Assembly: GCA_024636215.1 (NCBI GenBank)
Contig: JAGXHL010000068.1
Coordinates: forward strand, 1 to 59,268
DNA: 59,268 bases
Direction: 5' to 3'
From: Deltaproteobacteria bacterium
GTDB taxonomy: Bacteria > Desulfobacterota > Desulfuromonadia > Desulfuromonadales > BM103
Below the pieces are notes generated by a model. It saw only the letters and a list, made by a program, of their open reading frames with translations, searched no databases and was not told the DNA's origin. Both the position numbers and the translations under genes were made by a program. Positions 46,481 through 55,319 of this stretch are shown here, one piece after another (within the stretch, counting starts at the first letter, position 1; the number at the start of each line of letters is the position of its first letter).

Positions 46481-47947
46481 ATGTCATTTGATTCTCTTGG
46501 TTTGTGCGCCGAGCTGTTGAGTGCGATTGCAACGCAAGGCTACAGGACACCGACGCCGATCCAGAGCCAGGCGATCCCGGTTATCTTTGAGGGTTGTGAT
46601 TTGCTGGCCGGTGCTCAAACCGGTACCGGAAAAACTGCTGCCTTCGCTTTGCCGATCGTACAGATGCTGAGCGAAACAAAAACCCACAAAAGCCGCAGGC
46701 ATCCCCGGGCCCTGGTCCTGGTGCCAACCCGTGAACTGGCGGCCCAGGTCAGCGAACAAATGCAGAACTACGGGCGACGCTTGTCTTTGCGTTCCACCAA
46801 GATCTACGGGGGAGTCAATATCCGGCCGCAGATGGAGCGCCTGGCACGGGGAGTGGATATCGTGGTCGCAACGCCCGGGCGACTGCTTGACCATGCCGAG
46901 CGTGGCACGATCAAACTCCACGAAATTGAGTTCCTGGTGCTGGACGAAGCCGATCGAATGCTTGATCTCGGCTTTATCGACGATATCCTTCGGGTTGCTG
47001 AGTTTCTGCCAGACAAACAACAGACCTTGCTCTTTTCGGCAACCTATTCGAAGGGGATCAAGCAGCTCGCCGACGAATTGCTTGACCACCCGCGCAGGAT
47101 TGAAGTCGAGCGTCGTAACATCGCTGCTGATGCAATTACTCAGGCCGTTTATCCGGTCGAGCGCAGTCGCAAACGAGAAATGCTCTCGCACCTGATCCGC
47201 AAGGGCGATTGGAGCCAGGTCCTGGTCTTTACCCGGACCCGCTACGGTGCCGACAAGCTGACCTATGAACTGCTCTTCGACGGCATCAAGGCTGCACCTA
47301 TCCACAGCAACAAGAGTCAATCGGTCAGAACCCGGACCCTGGCGGAATTCAAGCAAGGTGAGGTCCGCGTGCTGGTTGCAACTGATGTTGCCGCCCGTGG
47401 TCTGGATATTGTCAACCTGCCTTACGTCGTCAACTATGACCTGCCCCAGGTTCCTGAGGACTACGTGCACAGAATCGGCCGGACCGGTCGGGCAGGGGAA
47501 GAGGGCGTGGCCATCTCACTGGTCTGTCCTGCCGAGCAGGCTCGTCTGATGGAGATCGAAAAGCTGCTCGAGTACGCGATTCCGCAAGCAACGATCGCGG
47601 AATTCCCCGAGGTTGCCGTAAAGCGGGGAGTCAAGACGAAGCCTGTTACGAAAGGCAAGGCAACCTCCAAAGCAAAGTCGCAGGCAAGCAAAGCAAAGGC
47701 GCAGGCAGGCAAAGCAAAGGCGCAGGCAGGCAAAGCAAAGGCGCAGGCAGGCAAAGCAAAGGCGCAGGCAGGCAAAGCAAAGGCGCCGGCCAAGTCTAAA
47801 AAATCGGCACAGTCCCAAAAACCGGCAAAGTCGGTAACCAGGCAGGCCTCGAGCAAATCGACAAACAGCCGGCGTGGAAAAACTGAGGCAAAGTCGCAAA
47901 CGCCTAAACTCGGTCGTCGTTTGAGCAGGACCAAAACTCATAAATAG
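46481..47947 (+). CDS. rhlE: DEAD-box RNA helicase (RhlE-like)
   Basis: A 488-residue helicase with all motifs: Q motif, AQTGTGKT (45-52), [18 protein letters not shown] in [17 protein letters not shown], and [10 protein letters not shown]. The last 110 residues are a Lys/Ala-rich basic tail containing four perfect AQAGKAK repeats, probably for RNA binding. RhlE-type helicases work in ribosome assembly and RNA decay, often in the cold. The upstream gap holds a MITE-like element. Confidence 0.93.
   Translation: MSFDSLGLCAELLSAIATQGYRTPTPIQSQAIPVIFEGCDLLAGAQTGTGKTAAFALPIVQMLSETKTHKSRRHPRALVLVPTRELAAQVSEQMQNYGRRLSLRSTKIYGGVNIRPQMERLARGVDIVVATPGRLLDHAERGTIKLHEIEFLVLDEADRMLDLGFIDDILRVAEFLPDKQQTLLFSATYSKGIKQLADELLDHPRRIEVERRNIAADAITQAVYPVERSRKREMLSHLIRKGDWSQVLVFTRTRYGADKLTYELLFDGIKAAPIHSNKSQSVRTRTLAEFKQGEVRVLVATDVAARGLDIVNLPYVVNYDLPQVPEDYVHRIGRTGRAGEEGVAISLVCPAEQARLMEIEKLLEYAIPQATIAEFPEVAVKRGVKTKPVTKGKATSKAKSQASKAKAQAGKAKAQAGKAKAQAGKAKAQAGKAKAPAKSKKSAQSQKPAKSVTRQASSKSTNSRRGKTEAKSQTPKLGRRLSRTKTHK
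47699..47782. repeat. 21-bp in-frame tandem repeat, 4 perfect copies
   Basis: GCGCAGGCAGGCAAAGCAAAG is repeated four times (47699-47782) and preceded by one degenerate copy (47678-47698). It encodes AQAGKAK in the basic tail of the helicase. Confidence 0.93.
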
Positions 47948-48041
47948 TGTTCCCTGTTTTCGTTGTATTCATGATGTTTTGTGGTTAACTTTTAACACGA
48001 CACTTTATTTTATGAGGTCACCCGTCCCACGATTAAAACCC

Positions 48042-49259
48042 ATGAGTAATACCTTTATGAGTAAGACCGTCGACCTGGTTGTTATAGGCGGAGGTATCGT
48101 CGGCTGTGCTACGGCGCTTGCCATCAGCTCCCGCAATCCCTCCTTAAAAATCCTCCTGTTGGAAAAAGAAGCACAGCTGGCCTCTCACCAGACCGGTCAC
48201 AACAGCGGTGTGATCCACGCTGGACTGTATTACAAGCCCGGTTCCATGAAAGCGTTAACCTGTGTTTCCGGTAGAGAGGCTCTTTACCGCTTTTGTGCTG
48301 ACCACGACATCCCTCATCAGCGTTGTGGCAAGGTCGTTGTTGCCGTTAATGAATCGGAATTGCCGGCACTGGAAGAGCTGCAGCGCCGGGGCCAGGCTAA
48401 CGGCCTGGAGGGGCTGCAGCGTCTGTCTGCCTCTCAATTAAGGGAACATGAACCGCACGTCCGTGGCGTTGCCGGCCTGTTTGTGCCCCAGACCGGAATC
48501 GTTGATTACGTCCGGGTTACACAGAAGCTTGCCGAGCTCTTTCAAGCCCGCGGCGGTGCGATTCAGCTGAATGCTGCGGTTACGAAAATTGAAGAGCAAC
48601 AAAACGGTTATCTTCTCCATAGTGGTCGCGAAACCTTCGCAGCGCGCAGTCTGGTGAATTGCGCCGGACTGCATGCCGACCGGGTGGCCTGTCTGGCCGG
48701 GCTCAGGCCGAAAATCAGGATCATCCCGTTCCGCGGTGAATACTACAAATTGAAACCGGAGCGCAGCAAGCTGGTCAACCACTTGATCTACCCGGTTCCC
48801 GATCCAAAAATGCCGTTTCTCGGTGTCCATTTTACCCGTATGATCGATGGTACTGTTGAAGCCGGCCCCAATGCCGTGTTGGCCTGGAAGCGGGAAGGAT
48901 ACAGACGCACTGACCTTTCCTTTGCCGATCTTGCAGAGACCTTCTTGTTCAGTGGCTTCTGGAAATTATCTACCCGTCTCTGGAAGACAGGCTTTGCGGA
49001 ATACAGACGTTCTTTCTCGAAACAACAGTTTGTAAACAGTCTGCAGCATTTGATACCGGAGGTTCAGGAGAGCGATCTGGTCCCCGGTGGTAGTGGTGTG
49101 CGGGCCCAGGCCGTTGACAGTGAAGGGCGTATGCTTGACGATTTCTGCATTCAGACCAAGGGCCGCATGCTGCACGTTCTCAATGCCCCATCTCCTGCGG
49201 CGACAGCCTCTTTGAGTATCGCAGAACATATCGTTGACAAGATCATGACGACAATATAA
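48042..49259 (+). CDS. lhgO: L-2-hydroxyglutarate oxidase LhgO
   Basis: A 405-residue FAD-dependent oxidase of the DAO/LhgO family. The FAD motif is VVIGGGIVGCATA, followed by the characteristic HNSGVIHAGLYYKPGSMKA and the C-terminal RMLHVLNAPSPAATASL. It converts L-2-hydroxyglutarate to 2-oxoglutarate and passes electrons to quinones. The start is uncertain: ATGs at 48012, 48042 and 48057 are in frame and none has a strong ribosome site. Confidence 0.88.
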   Translation: MSNTFMSKTVDLVVIGGGIVGCATALAISSRNPSLKILLLEKEAQLASHQTGHNSGVIHAGLYYKPGSMKALTCVSGREALYRFCADHDIPHQRCGKVVVAVNESELPALEELQRRGQANGLEGLQRLSASQLREHEPHVRGVAGLFVPQTGIVDYVRVTQKLAELFQARGGAIQLNAAVTKIEEQQNGYLLHSGRETFAARSLVNCAGLHADRVACLAGLRPKIRIIPFRGEYYKLKPERSKLVNHLIYPVPDPKMPFLGVHFTRMIDGTVEAGPNAVLAWKREGYRRTDLSFADLAETFLFSGFWKLSTRLWKTGFAEYRRSFSKQQFVNSLQHLIPEVQESDLVPGGSGVRAQAVDSEGRMLDDFCIQTKGRMLHVLNAPSPAATASLSIAEHIVDKIMTTI

Positions 49260-49294
49260 CCCTCATTATAAGAAGAGCCTTCACAGGAGCAGCC

Positions 49295-50017
49295 TTGTCA
49301 AAAAGAATCAAAATAGGATTGGCCCTGGGCGGCGGCGCGGCACGAGCCTTCTCACACATCGGTGTTCTTGAAGGCCTTACCAGGTATGGTGTGCCGATCG
49401 ATATCGTCACTGGTACCAGCATGGGAGCGATCATCGGTGCCATGTATGCCACGCAGCCGGATGTGGCCGCCATCAAGCAGCGCTTCGCCGATTACATAAA
49501 GAGTGATGAATTTGATGAATCAGGTTTCAATTTTTTCAAGGAACTCGATTCTCATGACGAAGGGATTCTGGCTGAGCTGGGGCGAAGGGCTCGACGCGGC
49601 ATGTTTAACGCCCTGATGGTAACCAAGACCGCCCTGGTCAATGATAAAACTGCAGCAATGAGCTACGCTTATCTGCTCGAAGATTTAAATGTCGAGCAGA
49701 CCCGTATCCCTTTTGCTGCCGTGGCCCTTGACCTTGTGAGTGGCGAAGCGGTCACTCTCAATCGTGGTCGGTTGCGCGACGTGATCGCCGCCTCTTGTGC
49801 CATGCCCGGGGTGCTCAATCCGGTCAATCTGAATGGACATATGCTGGTTGATGGCGGCTGGGCAGAGACGGTCCCTATCAGGGCTGCCCGTCAACTCGGT
49901 GCCGATTTTGTTATCGCTGTCGATGTTGGTGATTCCTTGCGGGCCTTCAATGAACCGCGCAACGCTTTCGATGTGATTGCGCGTGCTGATGCCCTGGCGC
50001 GTTCCGCCCTCAAATAG
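49295..50017 (+). CDS. rssA: Patatin-like phospholipase (RssA type), tail frameshifted
   Basis: A 240-residue patatin-like hydrolase. It has the oxyanion motif LGGGAARAFSHIG, the nucleophile Ser42 in GTSMG and the partner Asp in DGGW, so the catalytic domain is complete. It starts with TTG after AGGAG. The frame stops at TAG 50015-50017, right after an AAA run (50012-50014). Dropping one A restores the family's C-terminal sequence (LNREQIRSADVILSP), which is found in the next frame. Either a real frameshift or a sequencing error is possible. Confidence 0.85.
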   Translation: MSKRIKIGLALGGGAARAFSHIGVLEGLTRYGVPIDIVTGTSMGAIIGAMYATQPDVAAIKQRFADYIKSDEFDESGFNFFKELDSHDEGILAELGRRARRGMFNALMVTKTALVNDKTAAMSYAYLLEDLNVEQTRIPFAAVALDLVSGEAVTLNRGRLRDVIAASCAMPGVLNPVNLNGHMLVDGGWAETVPIRAARQLGADFVIAVDVGDSLRAFNEPRNAFDVIARADALARSALK

Positions 50018-50201
50018 AGAACAGATCAGATCTGCCGATGTCATTCTCTCACCACAGAACCAGGTCACCCACTGGGCCGACTTCTCGACCTCCGTGCAGG
50101 CCATTAAACGTGGTGAAGAAGAAGTCGACCGGCGGATCGAACATTTAAAACGCGCAATTAACAAAGCGCGTTGGCAGCGGCGGTTGGGATGGAAATGGTG
50201 A
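50013..50201 (+). pseudogene. Out-of-frame C-terminal part of the patatin-like gene
   Basis: About 62 codons in the +1 frame (NREQIRSADVILSPQ, then WADFSTSVQAIKRGEEEVDR) continue the patatin-like protein to a natural end at 50201. They have no start of their own and are disconnected from the main frame by one extra A. Confidence 0.75.
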
Positions 50202-50280
50202 CAGACTCCTGATATACATGTCCTGCTTTGGAGATAAGCTTCGGCTTCTGCAGGCCCAGCCGGGAGAGTCAAAGTGGATA

Positions 50281-50310
50281 TTGTCAAATGTTTTGTTATG
50301 CTGATACGTA
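50281..50310 (+). promoter_or_regulatory. Possible promoter of the Tyr/Gly-rich lipoprotein gene
   Basis: TTGTCA (50281-50286), an 18-bp spacer and TACGTA (50305-50310) preceded by TGA (extended -10). The gene starts at 50344. Confidence 0.35.
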
Positions 50311-50343
50311 TAAGAACATTCTACGTAAAGTGAGCATAATACG

Positions 50344-51054
50344 ATGACTATTTCAAAGCGCATGCTGGGGATGCTGCTCATATCGGTGATGATCTCTGCC
50401 TGTTCCAGCGCCACGATGAGAGGCTCCTGGGCCGACCCTGAGCACACCAGGAAACTTGAGAATGTCTATCTTGTCGGTATAACCCAGGATGACCTTATTC
50501 GACGGCTCTTTGAGGATTCTTTCAGCAGTAGCCTGATTAATCAAGGCGTCAAGACTGTCCCCAGCTATAAAGATTTACCGAGGAATGCCGAACTCGACCG
50601 GGAAAAAATCATTGAGACGTTGGCTAAAAAGGGCTTCGATTCGGTTCTTTTTACCGAAGTGATCAGTCAGCGAAACGAAGTTTTTGCTTATTCCGGATAC
50701 GCTTATTATGGTGGCCCCAGCGGTTTCCTTGAGCGGGGCTATTTTGGCTCTCGTGATAATCGTCATTATTTTGGCTCTCATAATAGCCATTATATCGGAG
50801 GGGATAGCTATTATAACCGCTATTTCGGTTACGGGCATCGCGGCTACAGACGTTACAATGCTGTTATTTATCAACCAGCAACATTTACCGAGTTCACGGT
50901 CTTTACCGTTGAGTCTGTACTCTATGATCTGCAGACAAAAAAGAAGATCTGGCTGGCCGAACTTGAAACTGACGATATAACCAACATTGAGAAAATGGTC
51001 AGGGATTACGTCAAGGTGGTCACCAGCGACCTCGCAGAAAAGGGCCTTATCTGA
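50344..51054 (+). CDS. Predicted lipoprotein with Tyr/Gly/His-rich segment
   Basis: A 236-residue lipoprotein (lipobox ISAC, Cys near residue 20). The N-terminal domain (SWADPEHTRKLENVYLVGIT; FEDSFSSSLINQGVKTVPSY; LAKKGFDSVLFTEVI) resembles a widespread uncharacterised lipoprotein type. A 70-residue segment rich in Tyr, Gly, His, Asn and Arg follows, and then a beta/alpha end (TVESVLYDLQTKKKIWLAEL). The role is unknown, and an envelope stress or assembly role is only a guess. It converges on the DUF454 gene with a 5-bp gap. Confidence 0.72.
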   Translation: MTISKRMLGMLLISVMISACSSATMRGSWADPEHTRKLENVYLVGITQDDLIRRLFEDSFSSSLINQGVKTVPSYKDLPRNAELDREKIIETLAKKGFDSVLFTEVISQRNEVFAYSGYAYYGGPSGFLERGYFGSRDNRHYFGSHNSHYIGGDSYYNRYFGYGHRGYRRYNAVIYQPATFTEFTVFTVESVLYDLQTKKKIWLAELETDDITNIEKMVRDYVKVVTSDLAEKGLI

Positions 51055-51059
51055 CCGTC

Positions 51060-51491
51060 TCAGTTCTCTGCCTCTATACCCGGCAGTTTCAGAAGGTAAA
51101 GAGTCACGCCGCAGGCAATAAACACAAGCAGCCACCGAACCCAGTTTGTTTCAACGAAATAAAAAGCCGAGAAGGAAATGCTGACCCAGACCAGGGCGAT
51201 TGCCTTGACTTTGCTGGCGCGTGGCATTCCTTGCCCATTGAGGTATGGACGAATGATTGGTCCGAAATGAGCGTGGTCAAGCAGCCAGTTGTAAAAGCGT
51301 TCAGAACTGCGACCGAAACAGGCTAACGCAAGCAGAAGAAAAGGCACGGTTGGCAGGATGGGCAGGAAGATACCGACGACTCCCAGGGCCATAGCAAGAA
51401 AGCCCGAGACCAGCAACGTCCAGCGAAGGACCGGATTGACAGGCTTAAGTTTTGTTTGAGAAGACGTCATCACATTGTTTCGCGCATTCAA
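51060..51491 (-). CDS. DUF454 (YbaN-like) inner-membrane protein
   Basis: A 143-residue protein with about three membrane helices. It carries the DUF454 signature GVVGIFLPILPTVPFLLLALACFGRSSER in two adjacent parts and then HAHFGPIIRPYLNGQGMPRASK. Function is unknown. The start could also be ATG 51470; neither site has a good ribosome signal. Confidence 0.85.
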   Translation of the reverse strand: MNARNNVMTSSQTKLKPVNPVLRWTLLVSGFLAMALGVVGIFLPILPTVPFLLLALACFGRSSERFYNWLLDHAHFGPIIRPYLNGQGMPRASKVKAIALVWVSISFSAFYFVETNWVRWLLVFIACGVTLYLLKLPGIEAEN

Positions 51492-51789
51492 GGCGTAAGG
51501 GCTCTTTGCTTGCTTTGTTCAGTTCTTATTGCTTTGATTGAGTTCCATTCAGCTACCATGTATATGTTGGTCTGACTTGTTGAAATTGTCAAATTGAGCC
51601 AGGGTTTATACGCACAAGCTTTCCCTTGAATCCAAGTTGATCGCTAAAGACCGCGGCAACCTGCTCTGGTTGCAAGTAATCAAAATTGCACCTAAAAGGA
51701 CCCGCAACTGGTCAAATTTCTGAAAAAGAAAGTAATTTTGTTTCAACGAAAAAGGTCATTGCACATCGTTCTCTTTGAGCTACGATCGT
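51492..51789. other. Gene-free stretch upstream of the HEPN-like remnant
   Basis: About 300 bp, rather AT-rich compared with its surroundings. It has a short perfect inverted repeat (GAGCTACGATCGTAGCTC, 51776-51793) at its right end. No credible gene or promoter was identified. Confidence 0.4.
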
Positions 51790-51991
51790 AGCTCCTCTGA
51801 GAACAGTGGCGGCACGCCGCAATCTGGCAGATTCGGAAATAGAAATTATCAGTCTGGAGACACGTTTTGATGCGGCTTACAAGGTGATCATGCAAGTCGC
51901 CTTGGTGGCCTTGTTGGCTAACGGCGCCGACAGCCGAGGATATCACCAACTCATGATTCAGTCGCTGCCAACTTTGAGGTTGTTGGGCTGA
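51790..51991 (+). pseudogene. Remnant of a HEPN-like gene
   Basis: An open stretch encodes ARRNLADSEIEIISLETRFD, then AAYKVIMQVALVALLANG and a C-terminal HQLMIQSLPTLRLLG. This resembles a family of about 120-residue HEPN-type proteins (RNLADA...ETRFDAAYKA...ANGYRPS...HHQ..IQSLP). No proper start or N-terminal helix is present. The segment after ANG is shortened, as expected for a decayed gene. It lies about 100 bp before hicBA. Confidence 0.45.
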
Positions 51992-52094
51992 CGGTGCAGA
52001 TGAGACCACGCCGTCGGTTCCGACCAAAGATAAAGTTTTTTGCCTCCTCTCGCATACTTTGCTAAGATAACCACTCAAGGACAAGGAGGTGGCC

Positions 52095-52301
52095 ATGAAC
52101 GAAATCATTTTTCTGGTCGAAGAGGCTCCGGAAGGGGGATATTCCGCCAGAGCGCTCGGTGAATCTGTTTTCACCGAGGCCGAGGATCTTGCTGAACTGC
52201 ATGCCAACGTCCGGGATGCTGTTGCCTGCCATTTCGACCCCGATCGTATGCCGAAAATGATTCGTCTGCATTTTGTCCATGAAGAAGTCCTCGCGGTATG
52301 A
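52095..52301 (+). CDS. hicB: HicB-like antitoxin
   Basis: A 68-residue protein of the compact HicB-like family (IIFLVEEAPEGGYSARALGE; DLAELHANVRDAVACHFD). Such proteins are often mislabelled as a 2-oxoisovalerate dehydrogenase subunit. It has the partial RNase-H-like fold but no clear C-terminal DNA-binding domain. AAGGAGGT at 52083-52090 supports ATG 52095. It overlaps hicA by 4 bp, typical of toxin-antitoxin pairs. Confidence 0.85.
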   Translation: MNEIIFLVEEAPEGGYSARALGESVFTEAEDLAELHANVRDAVACHFDPDRMPKMIRLHFVHEEVLAV

Positions 52302-52543
52302 AACTCCCGCGAGACCTCAGCGGGAATGCACTGGCGAAAGCCCTCAGCAGCCTCGATTATCATGTCACCCGCCAGACAGGCAGCCACCTCAGGTTGACCG
52401 CTGCCACTCCAACCGGCGAACACCACATCACGATCCCCGAGCACAATCCGCTCAAAATCGGCACTCTTGCCGCCATTATCGCCGACATCGCAGCTCACCA
52501 CGGGTACACGAAGGATGAGCTGATGAAACATCTTTTCCCCTGA
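52298..52543 (+). CDS. hicA: HicA-like mRNA interferase toxin
   Basis: An 81-residue HicA protein with a dsRBD-like fold. The catalytic His30 is in VTRQTGSHLRLT, and IPEHNPLKIGTLAAII matches the family. It is expected to cleave mRNA unless bound by the upstream antitoxin. The order antitoxin-toxin is the reverse of E. coli hicAB but common elsewhere. Confidence 0.88.
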   Translation: MKLPRDLSGNALAKALSSLDYHVTRQTGSHLRLTAATPTGEHHITIPEHNPLKIGTLAAIIADIAAHHGYTKDELMKHLFP

Positions 52544-52600
52544 AGTTGTAGGGGACAAGGGTGTGGCAGCTCCAAAGCTCCGGTAGAGTAAGGAGCATCC

Positions 52601-53266
52601 TTGTCAATTTTTTCCTTGAAAGTGTCGCTAACTATGGAATCTGTATCACTTGAAAAGTGCCAGCTCGCACTTACCGCCAACGGCTTCGAGGTCTTTGTTG
52701 CCAAAGACCCGGCGCATGCGAAGCATATTTTCTGCTACGAGATCATGCCGAAACTAAAGGTCGAAGTGGTTTCCTGGGGCGATTCGATGACGATGGATGC
52801 GACCGGCGTGCTGAAAGTCCTGCTATCGGACCCGACGATCCGGATGATCAAGACTTTTGATCCCGAAGCGGACCGCGGAGAGATCATCGAGCGTCGGCGT
52901 CAGGCTCTGCTTGCCGACCTGTTCCTCACCGGTTCCAACGCGGTCACTGTCTGCGGCAAGTTGGTCAACCTCGATATGATCGGCAACCGCACTGCAGCGA
53001 TTTCCTTCGGGCCGAAAAAGGTTGTGCTCTTTATTGGCCAGAACAAGCTCATGCCCGATCTGCTCAGCGCCATTGACCGGGTCAAGAATCACGCCGCCCC
53101 GCTTAACGCCAGGCGGCACAATATGCTCACGCCCTGCGCGAAAACCGGGCGGTGTCACGATTGCAGCTCGCCGCAGCGGATCTGCAATACCTGGTCAATA
53201 ATCGATAAGTGCTTTCCGGTTGGAAGAATCAAGATTGTGTTGATTGAGGGAGAGTTCGGCTTGTAA
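52601..53266 (+). CDS. LUD-domain protein (LutC/YkgG-like)
   Basis: A 221-residue LUD-domain protein (LALTANGFEVFVAKDPAHA; VVSWGDSMTMDATGVL; LTGSNAVTVCGKLVNLD). The C-terminal part has four cysteines (TPCAKTGRCHDCSSPQRIC) that could bind metal or an Fe-S cluster. LUD proteins include lactate-utilisation LutC, but solo members like this have unknown roles. The start is TTG 52601 with AAGGAG at 52590-52595; ATG 52634 is an alternative. Confidence 0.82.
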   Translation: MSIFSLKVSLTMESVSLEKCQLALTANGFEVFVAKDPAHAKHIFCYEIMPKLKVEVVSWGDSMTMDATGVLKVLLSDPTIRMIKTFDPEADRGEIIERRRQALLADLFLTGSNAVTVCGKLVNLDMIGNRTAAISFGPKKVVLFIGQNKLMPDLLSAIDRVKNHAAPLNARRHNMLTPCAKTGRCHDCSSPQRICNTWSIIDKCFPVGRIKIVLIEGEFGL

Positions 53267-53290
53267 AGAGAACCGTGATTCGGCTCAGGT

Positions 53291-53417
53291 TGTAGGGGCG
53301 CAATTCATTGCGCCCGATCCTGTCGAAGCCGGCAACCAGGCAAAATCCGGCAACCAGGCAAAATCCGACAATCAGGCAAAATCCGACAATCAGGGCGCGA
53401 TGAATCGCGCCCCTACA
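53291..53417. repeat. Inverted-repeat element with internal 18-bp repeats
   Basis: The ends TGTAGGGGCGCAATTCATTG and its near-complement, which finishes in GCGCCCCTACA, are 25 bp long with two mismatches. The inside is about 3.5 copies of an 18-bp unit, RGCAAYCAGGCAAAATCC in consensus. The element sits between the LUD gene and pncB, 9 bp from the pncB stop. Confidence 0.85.
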
Positions 53418-53426
53418 GAAGCGCCG

Positions 53427-54641
53427 TCATTGTTTCTTTGATTCAATATTATTCAGATTAATACCATAGACCATAGCCACTTCACGAAGATAACTCTCCT
53501 CTTCACACATGCTCTTACCCGGTTCATCGGAAACCTTTGCGACCGGACGGCCATTGACGCGAATCAGCTTGATAACAATATTGAGTGCCTTGAGACCAAC
53601 ATCATTGCCGAGGTTTGTGCCGATGCCGAACGCCATCTGCACGCGCCCTCTGAAATGTTCGTAAATTTCAATAACCCGTGGGAAGTCGAGGCTATCGCTG
53701 AAAACCAGGGTGTGGGTCAGTGGATCGATGCCATAGCGGTGATAAAGATCGATCGCCTGCTCTCCCCAGAAGAAAGGGTCGCCGCTGTCATGACGCAGGC
53801 CGCTGAAGGCTACGGCGAGGTCAGCATCGAAGTCCCGGCAAAAGGCGTCCATGCTGTAGTTGTCGGTCAGGGCGATACCCAACTCTCCCTTGAATTCTCG
53901 GACCCATCCATATAATGCAGAACGCTGCGCTTCTTCAAGCTCGACAACTGCCTGCCAGGCTTGCAGCCATTCATGAGCCATGGTTCCGATCGGCGTGATG
54001 TCCAGTTTCATAGCGAGGTAGACGTTACTTGTCCCTGCCAGGTGTTGTGGTGCCTTGTCACGAAAAAGCTGGACCATTTCGAATTGCCGGGGCTTCGAAG
54101 CTCGCCGCCGGGTTGAAAAATCGGCGATCTTGATTCCGGCCAGTTCTTTGCGGTCAGTCAGAAGCTTGAGCTTGCTTGCCAGTCTTGTTCTGCCGACCTG
54201 CGGGTCAAAGCCACCTTCGAGAACGAATGAGTTCAGTTCACTGATAATTGCCAATGCATAGACTTCAAAGAGGCAGACATCCAGGAGCGGACCTTTAAAG
54301 CGCAGATCGATGTCACCTTCAGCCAGAGGACGGATAAAGATGTATTTTTGCTGGAGCTGGAAATTGACCAGGTAGTCGAGGAAGTCGCTCTTGAAGAACG
54401 AAAAACCGGCCAGGTAGGTCAGTTCCTCTTGCTGGAAGCGGAGGCAACAGAGCAGGGCCAGTTGCTGTTCAATTTCCGGCAGAATCCTGGTCAGGTCTGT
54501 TCCATTACGGCCGATGTTGCGGCAGTTGAATTTCCACTCGGCGGTCGCGCCATCAAACTCCGGTGCATGGTAGAACGCCTGCATCATGGTCAGCTTGTAC
54601 AGGTCGGTATCAAGTAGCGATGTGATCAACGGGGAGGACAT
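53427..54641 (-). CDS. pncB: Nicotinate phosphoribosyltransferase
   Basis: A 404-residue NAPRTase that makes nicotinate mononucleotide for NAD salvage. It has the N-terminus LLDTDLYKLTMMQAFYH, DFSTRRRAS, the catalytic His in GTMAHEWLQAW, and the PRPP region FSGLRHDSGDP. It is 30 bp downstream of pncA, so the two steps from nicotinamide to NaMN are encoded together. Confidence 0.96.
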   Translation of the reverse strand: MSSPLITSLLDTDLYKLTMMQAFYHAPEFDGATAEWKFNCRNIGRNGTDLTRILPEIEQQLALLCCLRFQQEELTYLAGFSFFKSDFLDYLVNFQLQQKYIFIRPLAEGDIDLRFKGPLLDVCLFEVYALAIISELNSFVLEGGFDPQVGRTRLASKLKLLTDRKELAGIKIADFSTRRRASKPRQFEMVQLFRDKAPQHLAGTSNVYLAMKLDITPIGTMAHEWLQAWQAVVELEEAQRSALYGWVREFKGELGIALTDNYSMDAFCRDFDADLAVAFSGLRHDSGDPFFWGEQAIDLYHRYGIDPLTHTLVFSDSLDFPRVIEIYEHFRGRVQMAFGIGTNLGNDVGLKALNIVIKLIRVNGRPVAKVSDEPGKSMCEEESYLREVAMVYGINLNNIESKKQ

Positions 54642-54671
54642 GGTTTCTCGCTGGGAAAAGGTTGCGTCCGC

Positions 54672-55319
54672 TTAGACCGCAGACTCTAACCTGTCGGCAT
54701 TGGGGATAATCGTGATTCCGACGGCACGCATCTGAGCCAGATCCGCATCCAGGGTCTCCGGGTTGACGCTGCGACAGGCGGCGAGATTGACAATCACCCG
54801 GAAATTGGCACTCGCCAACTGCAGGGCCGTGGTTTTCATGCAAAAGTCGGTCGCCAGGCCGCCGACGATAACCGTTTCGACACCCCGCTCCTGCAGCCAT
54901 TCAATCACACCTGTAGATTCACGACCGAGCAAATCATGATAGCAGGCGCCGTAAGGATGCTTCTCCGGATCGATGCCCTTGCGGACGACCAGATTATAGT
55001 CATCTTCTTTCGGCAAGCCGGGAATTAATCTGTTGCCTTCGGTGCCGACGACGCAGTGAACCGGCCACTTGACATCAAGATTCGGATAGTCCCCTTCGAC
55101 GGGAGTCAGGACCTCCTTCGGGTTCGTGGTCACCCAGGGTGCAGCAAGAGGATGTTCGTCTTTGCTGACCAGACGGTAAGTGGCGTATTTTGCCTGGTTG
55201 TTAAGCTCGTCGGCAATTTCATCGCCGCCTTTGACCGGCAATTCGGTCGGGCACAAGGGCGTGAAGCCACGCTGCGGGTCTACGTCAAAACTTGCGGTTT
55301 TATCTTTATCAGTAATCAT
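54672..55319 (-). CDS. pncA: Nicotinamidase
   Basis: A 215-residue isochorismatase-fold hydrolase converting nicotinamide to nicotinate. The triad is D12 (FDVDPQRGF), K114 (VVRKGID) and C160 (ATDFCMKTT). Likely metal ligands are D54, H56 and H88. It is first in a pncA-pncB operon. Confidence 0.92.
   Translation of the reverse strand: MITDKDKTASFDVDPQRGFTPLCPTELPVKGGDEIADELNNQAKYATYRLVSKDEHPLAAPWVTTNPKEVLTPVEGDYPNLDVKWPVHCVVGTEGNRLIPGLPKEDDYNLVVRKGIDPEKHPYGACYHDLLGRESTGVIEWLQERGVETVIVGGLATDFCMKTTALQLASANFRVIVNLAACRSVNPETLDADLAQMRAVGITIIPNADRLESAV

Noticed and set aside
46484..47470. 328-residue minus-strand reading frame
   Set aside because: Antisense shadow of the DEAD-box helicase, which has all its motifs.
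51743..52558. 271-residue minus-strand reading frame
   Set aside because: It covers hicB and hicA, which are well supported on the plus strand, and shows no domain.
53327..53394. CRISPR array from the 18-bp repeats
   Set aside because: The repeats are contiguous with no unique spacers and lie inside an inverted-repeat element.
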